This document shows, one piece after another, positions 24,895 through 32,669 of a DNA stretch of 51,123 nucleotides. The DNA comes from Aneurinibacillus tyrosinisolvens (GTDB lineage: Bacteria; Bacillota; Bacilli; Aneurinibacillales; Aneurinibacillaceae). A program made the position numbers and the translations under genes. The notes beneath the pieces were generated by a model. That model saw only the letters and a list, made by a program, of their open reading frames with translations, was not told the origin of the DNA and searched no databases. The DNA is taken from positions 1 to 51,123 of the forward strand of contig NZ_BBWZ01000037.1 in NCBI RefSeq assembly GCF_001015055.1, read 5' to 3'. Numbering within the stretch: the first letter of the stretch is position 1; the number at the start of each line of letters is the position of its first letter.

Positions 24895-25907
24895 TATATA
24901 ATGTCCTTTCCTGATTGAGAGCGATAACGGGATAGCCCTTCTTTCAACATCTCCGCAACCAGTTCTTCCAGTGTGATTTCTTGTTTAGCTGCAATTTCTA
25001 ATAAGTCTTTCTTCATCCCTTCATCTACATAAGCCTGAATCGATTTGACGTTACTGTTAATGAGCATGCCGCCTGGGCGCTTCTCCACTTTCCCAGCGAC
25101 AATATAACGAGCTAATAGGTCTAGCTCCTCCTCATAGCGTGCAGCTGTTTCTTTTTCAAGGAGTATCGGTTTAACCTCAACCTTGATGTTATCTCCGATT
25201 TCAGCAACCTTAAGATTCTGTGCACCAGCTTCCCAAAACAACATATCCAAAATTTTATATAAATGGCTTTTAACATGGTGAGGTTTTGGAATTTGGAATA
25301 CCGCATACCCCTTTTTGGTAGATGGAGTCACTTTATCTATGGTACGCATCGGCTTAAAACCCGCTTCGTTTAATCGATTTACCGCAATCCTTTCCCCATT
25401 TTCCGTAACAAGCCAACCCTCCTGGCGGTTCCCTATTTCAAGCAGGCGACCCACTATCTTTGTTTCAGGATGTATAAACAATTGATATAAATGATATTTG
25501 GTATCCGGCATAAAAATCACTTGTCTTGTATCACGTTGGACAAAGTGGTTACTCATGAAGGCGGATAAATCTTCTTCGGTGATAAAATAGCGTTCTTTTC
25601 CCCGGTATTCTTGTTTTATCCCTTTTAATTTCCCTTGCTTGATATATTTAGCGACTGTGTTGATTGTGACCCCGAGCCTGTCGGCAACTTCCTTTGTATC
25701 TAAGCCTGGTTTTTCAAAATGAACCCGTAATTTCTCAACCGCTTCCGTTTGGAAATAATACGTGCCATCAATGGCCCAATCTGCATTTAAAGGCTTGAGC
25801 TCTCCACTTTTCACATAGTTATAAATGGTTTGCTCCGTTACCCCAAGCATTTGTGCGACTTCTTTTGTGTTTAATTGTTCTTTCACTTCTTCAAGAATCG
25901 TCTCCAT
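24894..25907 (-). CDS. Double helix-turn-helix DNA-binding protein
   Basis: The 337-aa protein carries two MerR/excisionase-type helix-turn-helix domains in tandem: about residues 12-60 (LNTKEVAQMLGVTEQTIYNY) and 70-115 (LDTKEVADRLGVTINTVAKY). An uncharacterised domain (about 120-250) and a helical C-terminus (LEIAAKQEITLEELVAEMLK) follow. The second half resembles no enzyme that I know. Such proteins act as transcription or partition/replication regulators, and the nearby repeat arrays are possible targets. AGGGGTG precedes the ATG. It is the first gene of a set running into the 134-aa gene. Regulator status is well supported; target is inference. Confidence 0.75.
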   Translation of the reverse strand: METILEEVKEQLNTKEVAQMLGVTEQTIYNYVKSGELKPLNADWAIDGTYYFQTEAVEKLRVHFEKPGLDTKEVADRLGVTINTVAKYIKQGKLKGIKQEYRGKERYFITEEDLSAFMSNHFVQRDTRQVIFMPDTKYHLYQLFIHPETKIVGRLLEIGNRQEGWLVTENGERIAVNRLNEAGFKPMRTIDKVTPSTKKGYAVFQIPKPHHVKSHLYKILDMLFWEAGAQNLKVAEIGDNIKVEVKPILLEKETAARYEEELDLLARYIVAGKVEKRPGGMLINSNVKSIQAYVDEGMKKDLLEIAAKQEITLEELVAEMLKEGLSRYRSQSGKDII

Positions 25908-25952
25908 TGCTATTCACCCCTCATTACTTTCATTCGTAACATATAACAAAAC

Positions 25953-25980
25953 GACCCGCCGGAATCATCCTAGCGGGCTT
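25953..25980 (-). terminator. Terminator of the 25986-26252 gene
   Basis: ACCCGC (25954-25959) and GCGGGC (25973-25978) form a short stem, leading leftward into CGTTTTGTT. It separates the 25986-26252 gene from the HTH gene. Confidence 0.6.
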
Positions 25981-25985
25981 TGCAA

Positions 25986-26252
25986 CTAAGCAAGGCCAGA
26001 GAATATTGCTTCATTTCGAGATTCACACTCTTTTTCTGCTTCCTCCGGTGTAAGGAAAACATCTGTTTTCTTTTTCTTCACCAGTGTCCGTTTAGAATCG
26101 GATTTATAGGGAATGGTGATATTCTCCACGAATTGTAAACTCACATCGTCTTTTTCCAACAGCCCATTAAAAAAATAGGGTGTGACATTGACCTTCCATA
26201 GTCCTTTTTGCTTCCCAATGCTATAAAGAATTTGTCCAATTTCATAATTCAT
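25986..26252 (-). CDS. Hypothetical 88-aa protein
   Basis: The small protein has a strand-rich front (YEIGQILYSIGKQKGLWKVN) and a basic central stretch (KRTLVKKKKTDVFLTPEEAEK) with a helical end. AGGAG lies nine bases before the ATG. It is downstream of a five-gene leftward cluster and ends at a terminator. No family is recognised. Confidence 0.5.
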   Translation of the reverse strand: MNYEIGQILYSIGKQKGLWKVNVTPYFFNGLLEKDDVSLQFVENITIPYKSDSKRTLVKKKKTDVFLTPEEAEKECESRNEAIFSGLA

Positions 26253-26287
26253 ATTATCTACTCCTAGTAGTAGTTTCTATATAAATG

Positions 26288-26312
26288 GGGGATCTGTTAA
26301 CCGCAGATCCCC
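26288..26312 (-). terminator. Hairpin after the 26321-26725 gene
   Basis: GGGGATCTG (26288-26296) pairs exactly with CAGATCCCC (26304-26312). The trailing sequence in the leftward direction (CATTTATATAG) has only a weak T-run, so termination may be partial. Confidence 0.55.
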
Positions 26313-26320
26313 GGTGATTT

Positions 26321-26725
26321 TCAACTTGTAGCGGATTTCTTTCGCTCTTTTATCATATCAAAGAACGCTTTTCTATAGGATGCGGTCGCGTTATATAATG
26401 CTGTCCTCACTTTTTCATTTTCCATAAACTCTAGCGTGATGTTAAATCCTAACCCATTAAAACGACACTTAATTTCATAGCATTCCTTACGGTCACGGAT
26501 ACTTTTCTTGTATACCCGAATGAAGTATTCCGCCTTCCCCGCTTCCAGTTGCTCAAGATAATATTCCTTTTTCTTTTGGTAATAAGGGTGCTGAACAACG
26601 GGCCTCTCGTCAAACGCTTCTATAATATATTGCCTAATGAGGTCAACGACCAACTTTCCTTCCGCAAAGGACTCCATAAGCTGTTCCGTGGAGAGCCGAT
26701 GTTTATATTCCTTCGGCGCTTTCAT
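26321..26725 (-). CDS. Hypothetical 134-aa protein
   Basis: The basic protein has several aromatic residues in a central region (YYQKKKEYYLEQLEAGKAEY) and a helical C-terminus (SYRKAFFDMIKERKK). No family is recognised. The ATG has GGGGG nine bases upstream, which lies inside the end of the preceding gene (23-base overlap), so the two are translationally linked. It ends the five-gene leftward cluster 28048-26321. Confidence 0.5.
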   Translation of the reverse strand: MKAPKEYKHRLSTEQLMESFAEGKLVVDLIRQYIIEAFDERPVVQHPYYQKKKEYYLEQLEAGKAEYFIRVYKKSIRDRKECYEIKCRFNGLGFNITLEFMENEKVRTALYNATASYRKAFFDMIKERKKSATS

Positions 26726-27023
26726 CGGTATTCCCCCTTTTCATCGTTTCTTCATTAAAGAGCAAGGGAATTAAAACTTCCGGATCCCGAAGATGTTCAT
26801 GTAAGTCACCTGCAAGCTCAACGTCGATAGGTTCTCCTTCAATATTCATGGGGCGCAGGGAGAAACCGTAAATCTCCCCTCCAACTGTTCCGCTGCCATC
26901 CAGTGCAGTGAGGAAGGAAAAAACGAGTCCTTCCAATTTTTCTCTCGGAGATATATCCAGACGGTCATGGTAATCAATCATCATATTTAAGTGAGCCAGG
27001 AACATTTTTTGATATTCATTCAT
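26703..27023 (-). CDS. Hypothetical 106-aa protein
   Basis: I chose ATG 27023 (MNEYQKMF) because GGGGG is eight bases upstream; a TTG five codons earlier has no ribosome binding site. The product is acidic, with an initial helix (MFLAHLNMMIDYHDR) and a Gly-rich segment (LDGSGTVGGEIYGF). It is the fourth gene of the cluster. Function unknown. Confidence 0.5.
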   Translation of the reverse strand: MNEYQKMFLAHLNMMIDYHDRLDISPREKLEGLVFSFLTALDGSGTVGGEIYGFSLRPMNIEGEPIDVELAGDLHEHLRDPEVLIPLLFNEETMKRGNTDESAEGI

Positions 27024-27041
27024 GTACAAAACCCCCAATTG

Positions 27042-27263
27042 TTAGGTAGCCGGATATAGTCGGCGTAATGAGTGCAATAAATCTTGCGTGGCTTTCTCTG
27101 ATTCTTTATTCAATTGCTGTATTTCTTCCCAAAGTTCTTTTACGTCAGGTAGTGGTTCTGGAATATAAGGCTTATGAAACCGTAAATCTAACCGCAAGCC
27201 TTCATTCTCTTGTAAGGGGAACGGAACGGACATACATAGCGGTGCTTTGGTTATCGATTCCAT
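27042..27263 (-). CDS. Hypothetical 73-aa protein
   Basis: The ATG at 27263 follows six bases after the preceding stop, and AGGTAG at that stop may be its weak ribosome binding site. It has a proline-rich middle (FHKPYIPEPLPDVKELW) and a helical end (IQQLNKESEKATQDLLHSLR). Third member of the cluster, no family recognised. Confidence 0.45.
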   Translation of the reverse strand: MESITKAPLCMSVPFPLQENEGLRLDLRFHKPYIPEPLPDVKELWEEIQQLNKESEKATQDLLHSLRRLYPAT

Positions 27264-27269
27264 CAAGAA

Positions 27270-27509
27270 CTACCTATATTCGAATAAATAATTCAGTGAT
27301 GGAATGACTACTTTCCCATTTATCTCAAACAAATCATAATCATCTGCCTGCGCTGCTTTGGCAATCTGATAAAATCTTTCATAATTCCAATTAGCCGGAG
27401 TCAATCCGATATTATTCAGTCTGTTCGATATCGAGGAAAAATCCGACTCCTTACCGACTAACTTTCTTAATGGTTTAAATACCATTCCTTCATATGTAAA
27501 TGCGTCCAT
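27270..27509 (-). CDS. Hypothetical 79-aa protein
   Basis: The start at 27509 (MDAFTYEG) is supported by AAGGAGG five bases upstream. A longer frame from 27524 overlaps the preceding stop. The protein contains RKLVGKESDFSSISNRLNNI and NYERFYQIAKAAQADDYDLF. No family is recognised. Second gene of the cluster. Confidence 0.5.
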   Translation of the reverse strand: MDAFTYEGMVFKPLRKLVGKESDFSSISNRLNNIGLTPANWNYERFYQIAKAAQADDYDLFEINGKVVIPSLNYLFEYR

Positions 27510-27523
27510 CGTATCCTCCTTCA

Positions 27524-28048
27524 TTAATAGCTCATAACGCCCTGCTTGAACGGCTGTCTCTGATATTCCTCCATCGCCTTCTGCTTGATTTCACAGATTG
27601 GAGATGCAGGTGTAACAGCCGGTCTATTTCTGTGGTAATGTTCCCTACAATCCGGGTTTTGTCGTATATGTTTGCCGTATTGCATCGGGTTCTCAAAAGC
27701 TTTTTTGCAATGCCCGCATATCGGTCGCTCATATGTATTAAGCTTTGCATTTTCATTTTTAACGAAGCGGTACATGTGCATGATGTAAAAGTATTCTTCG
27801 GTGGATACGGTTTGGACGGTCCCGCATGAAGCGTCGTGCCATTCACTGTATCCTGAGTCCAGCATGACAAGGCTTAAGCCGTTATATCGAGCAAGGATGG
27901 GATGTCCTCTTTCGGTTAGGAGGTTCGGGGTTCCATAGTTTACAATGCGTTGTAAAAAAGAATCTACATAGCCAGGGAAAGGTGCTTTACTCATGCCTTT
28001 CTTATAAAATCCAATCAACATCACATGTTCCATAGATATCTGATTCAT
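27524..28048 (-). CDS. C2H2-type zinc-finger-like protein, unknown
   Basis: The 174-aa protein opens the five-gene leftward cluster. Its N-terminal 100 residues contain no motif I recognise. Near residue 110 is CGHCKKAFENPMQYGKH followed by CREHYHRN, a Cys2-His-type finger spacing that suggests zinc-dependent nucleic acid binding. The C-terminus is polar. The ATG is preceded by AGGAGG at about 11 bases; an alternative ATG follows five codons in. The cluster faces the tyrosine recombinase across a 431-base AT-rich spacer. Function unknown. Confidence 0.55.
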   Translation of the reverse strand: MNQISMEHVMLIGFYKKGMSKAPFPGYVDSFLQRIVNYGTPNLLTERGHPILARYNGLSLVMLDSGYSEWHDASCGTVQTVSTEEYFYIMHMYRFVKNENAKLNTYERPICGHCKKAFENPMQYGKHIRQNPDCREHYHRNRPAVTPASPICEIKQKAMEEYQRQPFKQGVMSY

Positions 28049-28479
28049 TCTATTGCTTGTCCTCCTTCACAATCTAGCTAATTAGAAACTGATAGAACAA
28101 CTATTTACTTTTATTCATCACTTCTCATTTATTTCATCTATTTATATATTTATTATATTATGATGTTTGCTTAACTATCAAAAAATCAACCGCATTATAT
28201 TTATAATTACTCAATCAGTTAATAAATTATTTAGGATGAATAATTATGGTTATAAAATTATGAATCGAATAATTTATTATATACATGAAAAAGGGCGCGT
28301 TTTTCTTGCAGCTTAGTATCCTACCCTCTACATAATTGATAACATAATTTATTGTTTAGTATATAAATATGCCATCTTTGTTTTCTATCTTGTTTTTCAT
28401 AAATTGAGAGATATAGAATAAAGTTAAATATCTTTTCAATTACTAACTAGTTAAATAGAAAGATAGGTGTTATTATCCA
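28049..28479. other. Divergent AT-rich spacer, likely promoters and possible recombination site
   Basis: The 431-base spacer separates the leftward cluster from the rightward recombinase. It is very AT-rich with repeated TATAAT-like and AATTATTT words but no coding frame. Promoters in both directions must lie here. The location directly upstream of a tyrosine recombinase makes a core site possible, but I cannot identify one. Confidence 0.4.
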
Positions 28480-29640
28480 GTGAATGATCTATCAGCTATA
28501 TCTTCCGATAAAATAATTACTACCTATGATAAAGAGGCGGAGAAAGCGATTCGCCAGGTTGCAAAGAAAATAGTGGATGGTTCATTGTATCCTGCTTATA
28601 TGGAAAGGATTGAAGCTTTTGAGCAGAAACGGGTAAATCCTTATGACCACTTTCAAGATAGCGACATAATGTACTTTTATGTGAACCAAAAAACACATGC
28701 TGATGAAACAAAAAATAGAACAAAGCAAACAAAAGCGGAGTATGCCCGCGACCTCTTGCACTTCTACTTCTTTCTGCGCCAGCATGAAGAATTTCTTCCA
28801 ATGAACAAAAATACGCGGATTCTTCCTTTGGTTGAAAAAAGACATCTTCGTGAATACCAGGCTATGTTGAAAACCGTACAGAGGGAACAGAAAAATGAGA
28901 TAATCAAGACAGGATATTCACCAGCGACCAGGAACCGAAAAGTTAATGTCCTTAAATCATTTTTCACTTGGCTCAAGTCAGTCGATTATATAAAAGAAGA
29001 GATTCATTCGGCTTTTTTAAGTGAGGAGCTGCGGATTGAGGATCGCCCGGTGAGGGAACTGGCTTATGAGGAAGTGAAAATGTTATTAGATTTTTATAAA
29101 GACCACCCTATTAATTATGCCTTGCTGTCCGTATTAGCTCTTACTGGCTTGAGAATTCAGGAATTAAGTAAGCTAACCTGGGGCTCGCTCAGGTACGATG
29201 CTCATATAGGGAAGTATTTCGTGAGGGTTATAGGAAAAGGAAGAAAAGAACGGGAAGCCATCCTATTTCATAACGTATTTGAACGTATTCAAGCTTTTCG
29301 TGCTCGTCGTGGATTACCTACACAATTGAATCCAGAAGATGATACCCCTATCTTTACAACAAATAAAGGGAAGGCATATAACTACAAGTATTTAAGTGAA
29401 TACGTTACCCGTATCATTGAGCAAACCGATTTTCCTTTTCTTAAGCATCGCACCAGCAGGATTACACCGCACACCTTTCGGCATTATTTTGCAGCAGAAT
29501 GTTTACGGGCCGGAGCCAATACCAGCTACATTCAACAAACACTCGGCCATAGCGATATCCGCACCACACAAATTTATTTAGACCGTTTACTTAAGCGGGA
29601 AAATAACGCAGCGTTGAAACTGGATGAAAGTCGATACTAA
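28480..29640 (+). CDS. Tyrosine recombinase/integrase (XerC/D-like)
   Basis: The 386-aa protein has an N-terminal SAM-like DNA-binding domain (about 60-175) and a C-terminal catalytic domain (about 190-375). The full set of catalytic residues is present: R225 (TGLRIQEL), K253 (IGKGRK), H331 and R334 (HTFRHYF), H357 (LGHSD) and nucleophile Y366 (TQIYLD). It should cut and rejoin DNA by a 3' phosphotyrosine mechanism, as in integration or dimer resolution. The start is GTG 28480 with a weak ribosome binding site. It is longer at its N-terminus than XerC/D (about 300 aa). It ends 14 bases before the sensor kinase gene, so the two are probably one transcript. Confidence 0.9.
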   Translation: MNDLSAISSDKIITTYDKEAEKAIRQVAKKIVDGSLYPAYMERIEAFEQKRVNPYDHFQDSDIMYFYVNQKTHADETKNRTKQTKAEYARDLLHFYFFLRQHEEFLPMNKNTRILPLVEKRHLREYQAMLKTVQREQKNEIIKTGYSPATRNRKVNVLKSFFTWLKSVDYIKEEIHSAFLSEELRIEDRPVRELAYEEVKMLLDFYKDHPINYALLSVLALTGLRIQELSKLTWGSLRYDAHIGKYFVRVIGKGRKEREAILFHNVFERIQAFRARRGLPTQLNPEDDTPIFTTNKGKAYNYKYLSEYVTRIIEQTDFPFLKHRTSRITPHTFRHYFAAECLRAGANTSYIQQTLGHSDIRTTQIYLDRLLKRENNAALKLDESRY

Positions 29641-29654
29641 AAGGGGAAGAAAAA

Positions 29655-31490
29655 ATGGAATATTTTAATCAAGAAATGTACGAAGAACTAGAGCTGTATC
29701 GACGGATTGTGGAATCTTCCGCAGAAACGATAATCATTCACTGTGACGAAAAAATTGTGTATATAAATCAAGCCGGGGTACAACTTCTTGGAGCTTTTTC
29801 TAAGGAGGAAGTCATCGGTAAGCCGATGTTTGACATTGTAGCCGAGGAGTTTGAACAGCGTGCAAGAGAAAGGTTTCGATATATTCTCAAAGAGAACAAT
29901 CCGGTTGGGCTGATTGACGGAAAAGTAATCAGGTTTGACGGCACACTTGTTGATGTCGAAGTAAGTTCAACTCCGGTATTTTATAATGGTAAACCAGCTG
30001 TTCAAGTCGTCTGTCGAGATATTACCATGCGAAAGACAATGGAACAAAAACTAAAAGAAAGTGAACAACGATACCAGAGTCTTTATAATGCAATTACGGG
30101 CGGAATTATTGTGCGAGATAGTAAGGGTCTTATTTTGCATGTTAATGAAGGGGCTTGTGACATATTGGGGGTAAAGAGGGAAGAACTTGAGCCTCCCCAT
30201 TTAGAACAATGTGCTTGGGAATTTATCGAAAGAGACGGTACGGTGATTCCTGATGAACAGATCCCCTTTCATGTTGCTCTCCGTACAGGGAAACCGATTC
30301 GAAGCTTTGTAACAGGAGTGCGTGGTTTGGATCAAAGTTCACATCGTTGGATTTTAGCGAACTATGAACCTTTTTTTAGCACACCCAATGGTCCTCCAAC
30401 GGGGGTCGTTTCTACTTTCCTAGATATGCACGAGCTCAAACAAACACAGGAGAAGCTTGAAGAAAGTGAAGAACGGTATCGTCTGTTAATTGCAAATCTC
30501 CCAGATAAAGTAGCGATCTCCACTGACGGGGTATTCACTTTTATCAATAAAGCAGGAGCTTCTATGCTAGGAGCAGATGAACCCAAAGAACTCATAGGAA
30601 AAAGAACTTCCCTTTTTATCGAGAAGAACGACAGGGATAATTTAAGAATGTTTGAAGAAAAGGCACAAAGAGAAAAACAGGTTTCGGGACTCTTTGAATA
30701 CAAGGCATTGACATTAGATAACAAAATCATGGATATGGAGACGATTTTTATTCCGATTACATATAAAGGAAAACCCTCCGCTTTGGGAGTAAGCCGGAAT
30801 ATTACAGAAAGAAAAAAGATGGAAGAGGTTTTTCGGAAAGCCGATACTCTTTCCATCGCTGGAAACCTGGCAGCAGGTGTGGCTCATGAGGTTCGAAATC
30901 CTCTAACGGTAATACGGGGATTTATGCAGTTATTTAATGAACAAGTAGATGATAGAAATAAGGAGTTTATTAAGCTTATATTGGAAGAAGTAGAGCGGAT
31001 TGAGCTGATTATTAATGAATTCCTGATGTTGCACAAGCCACAAACCAACACATTTAAGAAAAATAACATTGAAACCATCATGCAAAATACTGTCGCTTTA
31101 TTTGACACACAAGCGATTATGAAAAACATCGAAATTAAAATTGACTATGATAGCGACCTCCCTCTAATAAATTGTGAAGAAAATCAACTAAAGCAGGTGT
31201 TCATTAATCTTCTCAAAAATGCAATGGAAGCCATGTTTGAAGGCGGCGTCATTAACGTTCAAATAAAGCAAGACAAGGAAGGTATCCTCATACGTGTTAC
31301 GGATCAGGGGTGTGGGATCCCGCCAGAAAAAATCAAGAAATTAGGTGAGCCTTTCTACACCACGAAAGAGAAAGGTACAGGATTGGGGTTAATGGTAAGC
31401 TACAACATTATCAAAAATCACAACGGAAAAATAAACGTGACCAGTACCCCGGAACAGGGAACTTCCTTTGAAATATTTCTTCCAAAGTGA
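29655..31490 (+). CDS. Three-PAS cytoplasmic sensor histidine kinase (sporulation-kinase type)
   Basis: The 611-aa protein contains three PAS domains: about residues 12-130 (VYINQAGVQLLGAFSKEEVI), 138-262 and 272-388 (FTFINKAGASMLGADEPKEL). A HisKA domain with phospho-acceptor H411 (VAHEVRNPL) follows. The HATPase region has an N-box (QVFINLLKNAMEAM), G1 DQGCGIP and G2 KGTGLGLMVS. There is no transmembrane segment, so it senses cytoplasmic signals. No response regulator is adjacent, so it is an orphan kinase like KinA and KinE, which feed phosphate to Spo0F. AAGGGGAAG lies before the ATG. The terminator is right after it. Its partner is inferred, not shown. Confidence 0.88.
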   Translation: MEYFNQEMYEELELYRRIVESSAETIIIHCDEKIVYINQAGVQLLGAFSKEEVIGKPMFDIVAEEFEQRARERFRYILKENNPVGLIDGKVIRFDGTLVDVEVSSTPVFYNGKPAVQVVCRDITMRKTMEQKLKESEQRYQSLYNAITGGIIVRDSKGLILHVNEGACDILGVKREELEPPHLEQCAWEFIERDGTVIPDEQIPFHVALRTGKPIRSFVTGVRGLDQSSHRWILANYEPFFSTPNGPPTGVVSTFLDMHELKQTQEKLEESEERYRLLIANLPDKVAISTDGVFTFINKAGASMLGADEPKELIGKRTSLFIEKNDRDNLRMFEEKAQREKQVSGLFEYKALTLDNKIMDMETIFIPITYKGKPSALGVSRNITERKKMEEVFRKADTLSIAGNLAAGVAHEVRNPLTVIRGFMQLFNEQVDDRNKEFIKLILEEVERIELIINEFLMLHKPQTNTFKKNNIETIMQNTVALFDTQAIMKNIEIKIDYDSDLPLINCEENQLKQVFINLLKNAMEAMFEGGVINVQIKQDKEGILIRVTDQGCGIPPEKIKKLGEPFYTTKEKGTGLGLMVSYNIIKNHNGKINVTSTPEQGTSFEIFLPK

Positions 31491-31562
31491 ACTAATGTGA
31501 ACAAACGCTCCTTATATTACTCTTTCGCTGTTTTGGCTTCTTAATATAATGAAAACAAGAAA

Positions 31563-31595
31563 AGCCGAACTAATGAAATTAGATCGGCTCTTTCT
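31563..31595 (+). terminator. Terminator of the recombinase-kinase pair
   Basis: AGCCGA-a-CTAAT pairs with ATTAG-a-TCGGCT (31563-31589), followed by CTTTCTATTGTT. It lies about 70 bases after the kinase stop. Confidence 0.75.
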
Positions 31596-31618
31596 ATTGT
31601 TGATACTCTTCAAAGGCT

Positions 31619-31819
31619 TTACATGGAGTTTTCCAGAACAAAACTTTCTTGATGTGATGATCGATGAGATAAAATATTTTCTCCTTCTACTTCCAAAAGT
31701 CTTAAGAAAGCCTCAGCAATCTCCGGATCGAACTGCTTCCCTTTATTCTTGCGGATTTCATTAACCGCATAGTTGAAATTTGTGTCCGGTATATAAGCTC
31801 TCTGACTGGTCATTGCATC
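31619..31819 (-). pseudogene. C-terminal fragment of an HD-GYP c-di-GMP phosphodiesterase
   Basis: Read leftward from 31819 the sequence gives DAMTSQRAYIPDTNFNYAVN, then IRKNKGKQFDPEIAEAFLRL, the characteristic C-terminal end of HD-GYP domains (DAMTSDRPYR ... AGTQFDPEVV...). A stop codon directly precedes DAMTS and no HD-GYP catalytic region (HHExxDGxGYP) is found upstream, so only the tail survives. It has no usable start and lacks metal ligands. It is a degradation remnant of a gene that would have lowered cyclic di-GMP. Confidence 0.75.
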
Positions 31820-32033
31820 TTATAGGCACAATTTATTTGGGCAAAATATCTTAATGTCACTGATATAAACATTATATTTTATTTCGCCCAAGTTCATTTG
31901 GGTAAAATAAAGGTATAAAGACGATTGATGATTGCTTTCTAACTAATTATTACCATAAATGTCATTAACTTACTTTGATGAATGTATATTTAGTAACATG
32001 ACATGACTCTCTTAAATTTCTTTGTTTTTTCTC

Positions 32034-32060
32034 CAAAAAAAAGACCACTTTATTGTGGTC
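32034..32060 (-). terminator. Terminator downstream of the DUF72 remnant
   Basis: GACCAC (32043-32048) pairs with GTGGTC (32055-32060). In the leftward direction the stem is followed by eight T's. It probably terminated the DUF72 gene before it decayed. Confidence 0.75.
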
Positions 32061-32119
32061 GCGGGTTCTTATTCTAAAATTAGTTTAGCAACTTAATTTT
32101 AAGTTGTTTAAATAACAAC

Positions 32120-32580
32120 TTATTCGATTAGATCAAATAAGTTTAATTGTTCTACCTCTACCGGCATCTCAACTTTTATTTGGGTGCCTAAAATCTTCAT
32201 CAACTCTATTGCATTCGGCAATGCGTCCCCACCGGAATTATTATTAAACAATATGCACAATTCCTTGGATTTTTTTGTAAATCATGAAGTTGGACAGACC
32301 ATTCTTTTAATTCATTTTAATTATATCTATAAAGATACCGAACTTCTCGCCAATTTGGTTGATTTGATTTGAGCCGACTAGCAGCATTGCGGCCATGTAA
32401 TCGTATAATTGTCGATTCAGAATGCGTTGGGTAGAGAGAGCCCTCTCCAACCTGAGGCTCATCAACAATCGTGTGTATCCAGCCCTCCTGTTCCATAAAA
32501 GCAAGGGTTTTGTCCAGCATTGATGAGGAAAACCACGTTTGATTTCGAAATTCTAATGCTACTGGAACATCACCCATCAA
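32120..32580 (-). pseudogene. Decayed DUF72 (YunF-type) gene
   Basis: Leftward translation in two frames recovers the C-terminal half of a DUF72 protein: VPVALEFRNQTWF, TIVDEPQVGEG, IIRLHGRNAA and WREVRYLYRYN. An in-frame TAA follows, then LKEWSVQLHDL, and after a frameshift FNNNSGGDALPNAIELMKIL and QLNLFDLIE at the end. FNNNSGGDA and DEPQVGEG are hallmarks of the family, a TIM-barrel-like protein of unknown role. The N-terminal half is missing, and at least one nonsense and one frameshift change are present, so no product is expected. Confidence 0.82.
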
Positions 32581-32669
32581 TTGTTTTGTTAACTAATAAA
32601 ACCGGCAGTTTGGCATTAAAAACTACTGTGATATCCGGTAATTATTAGGACCCACTTCTCTTGTGAAAA

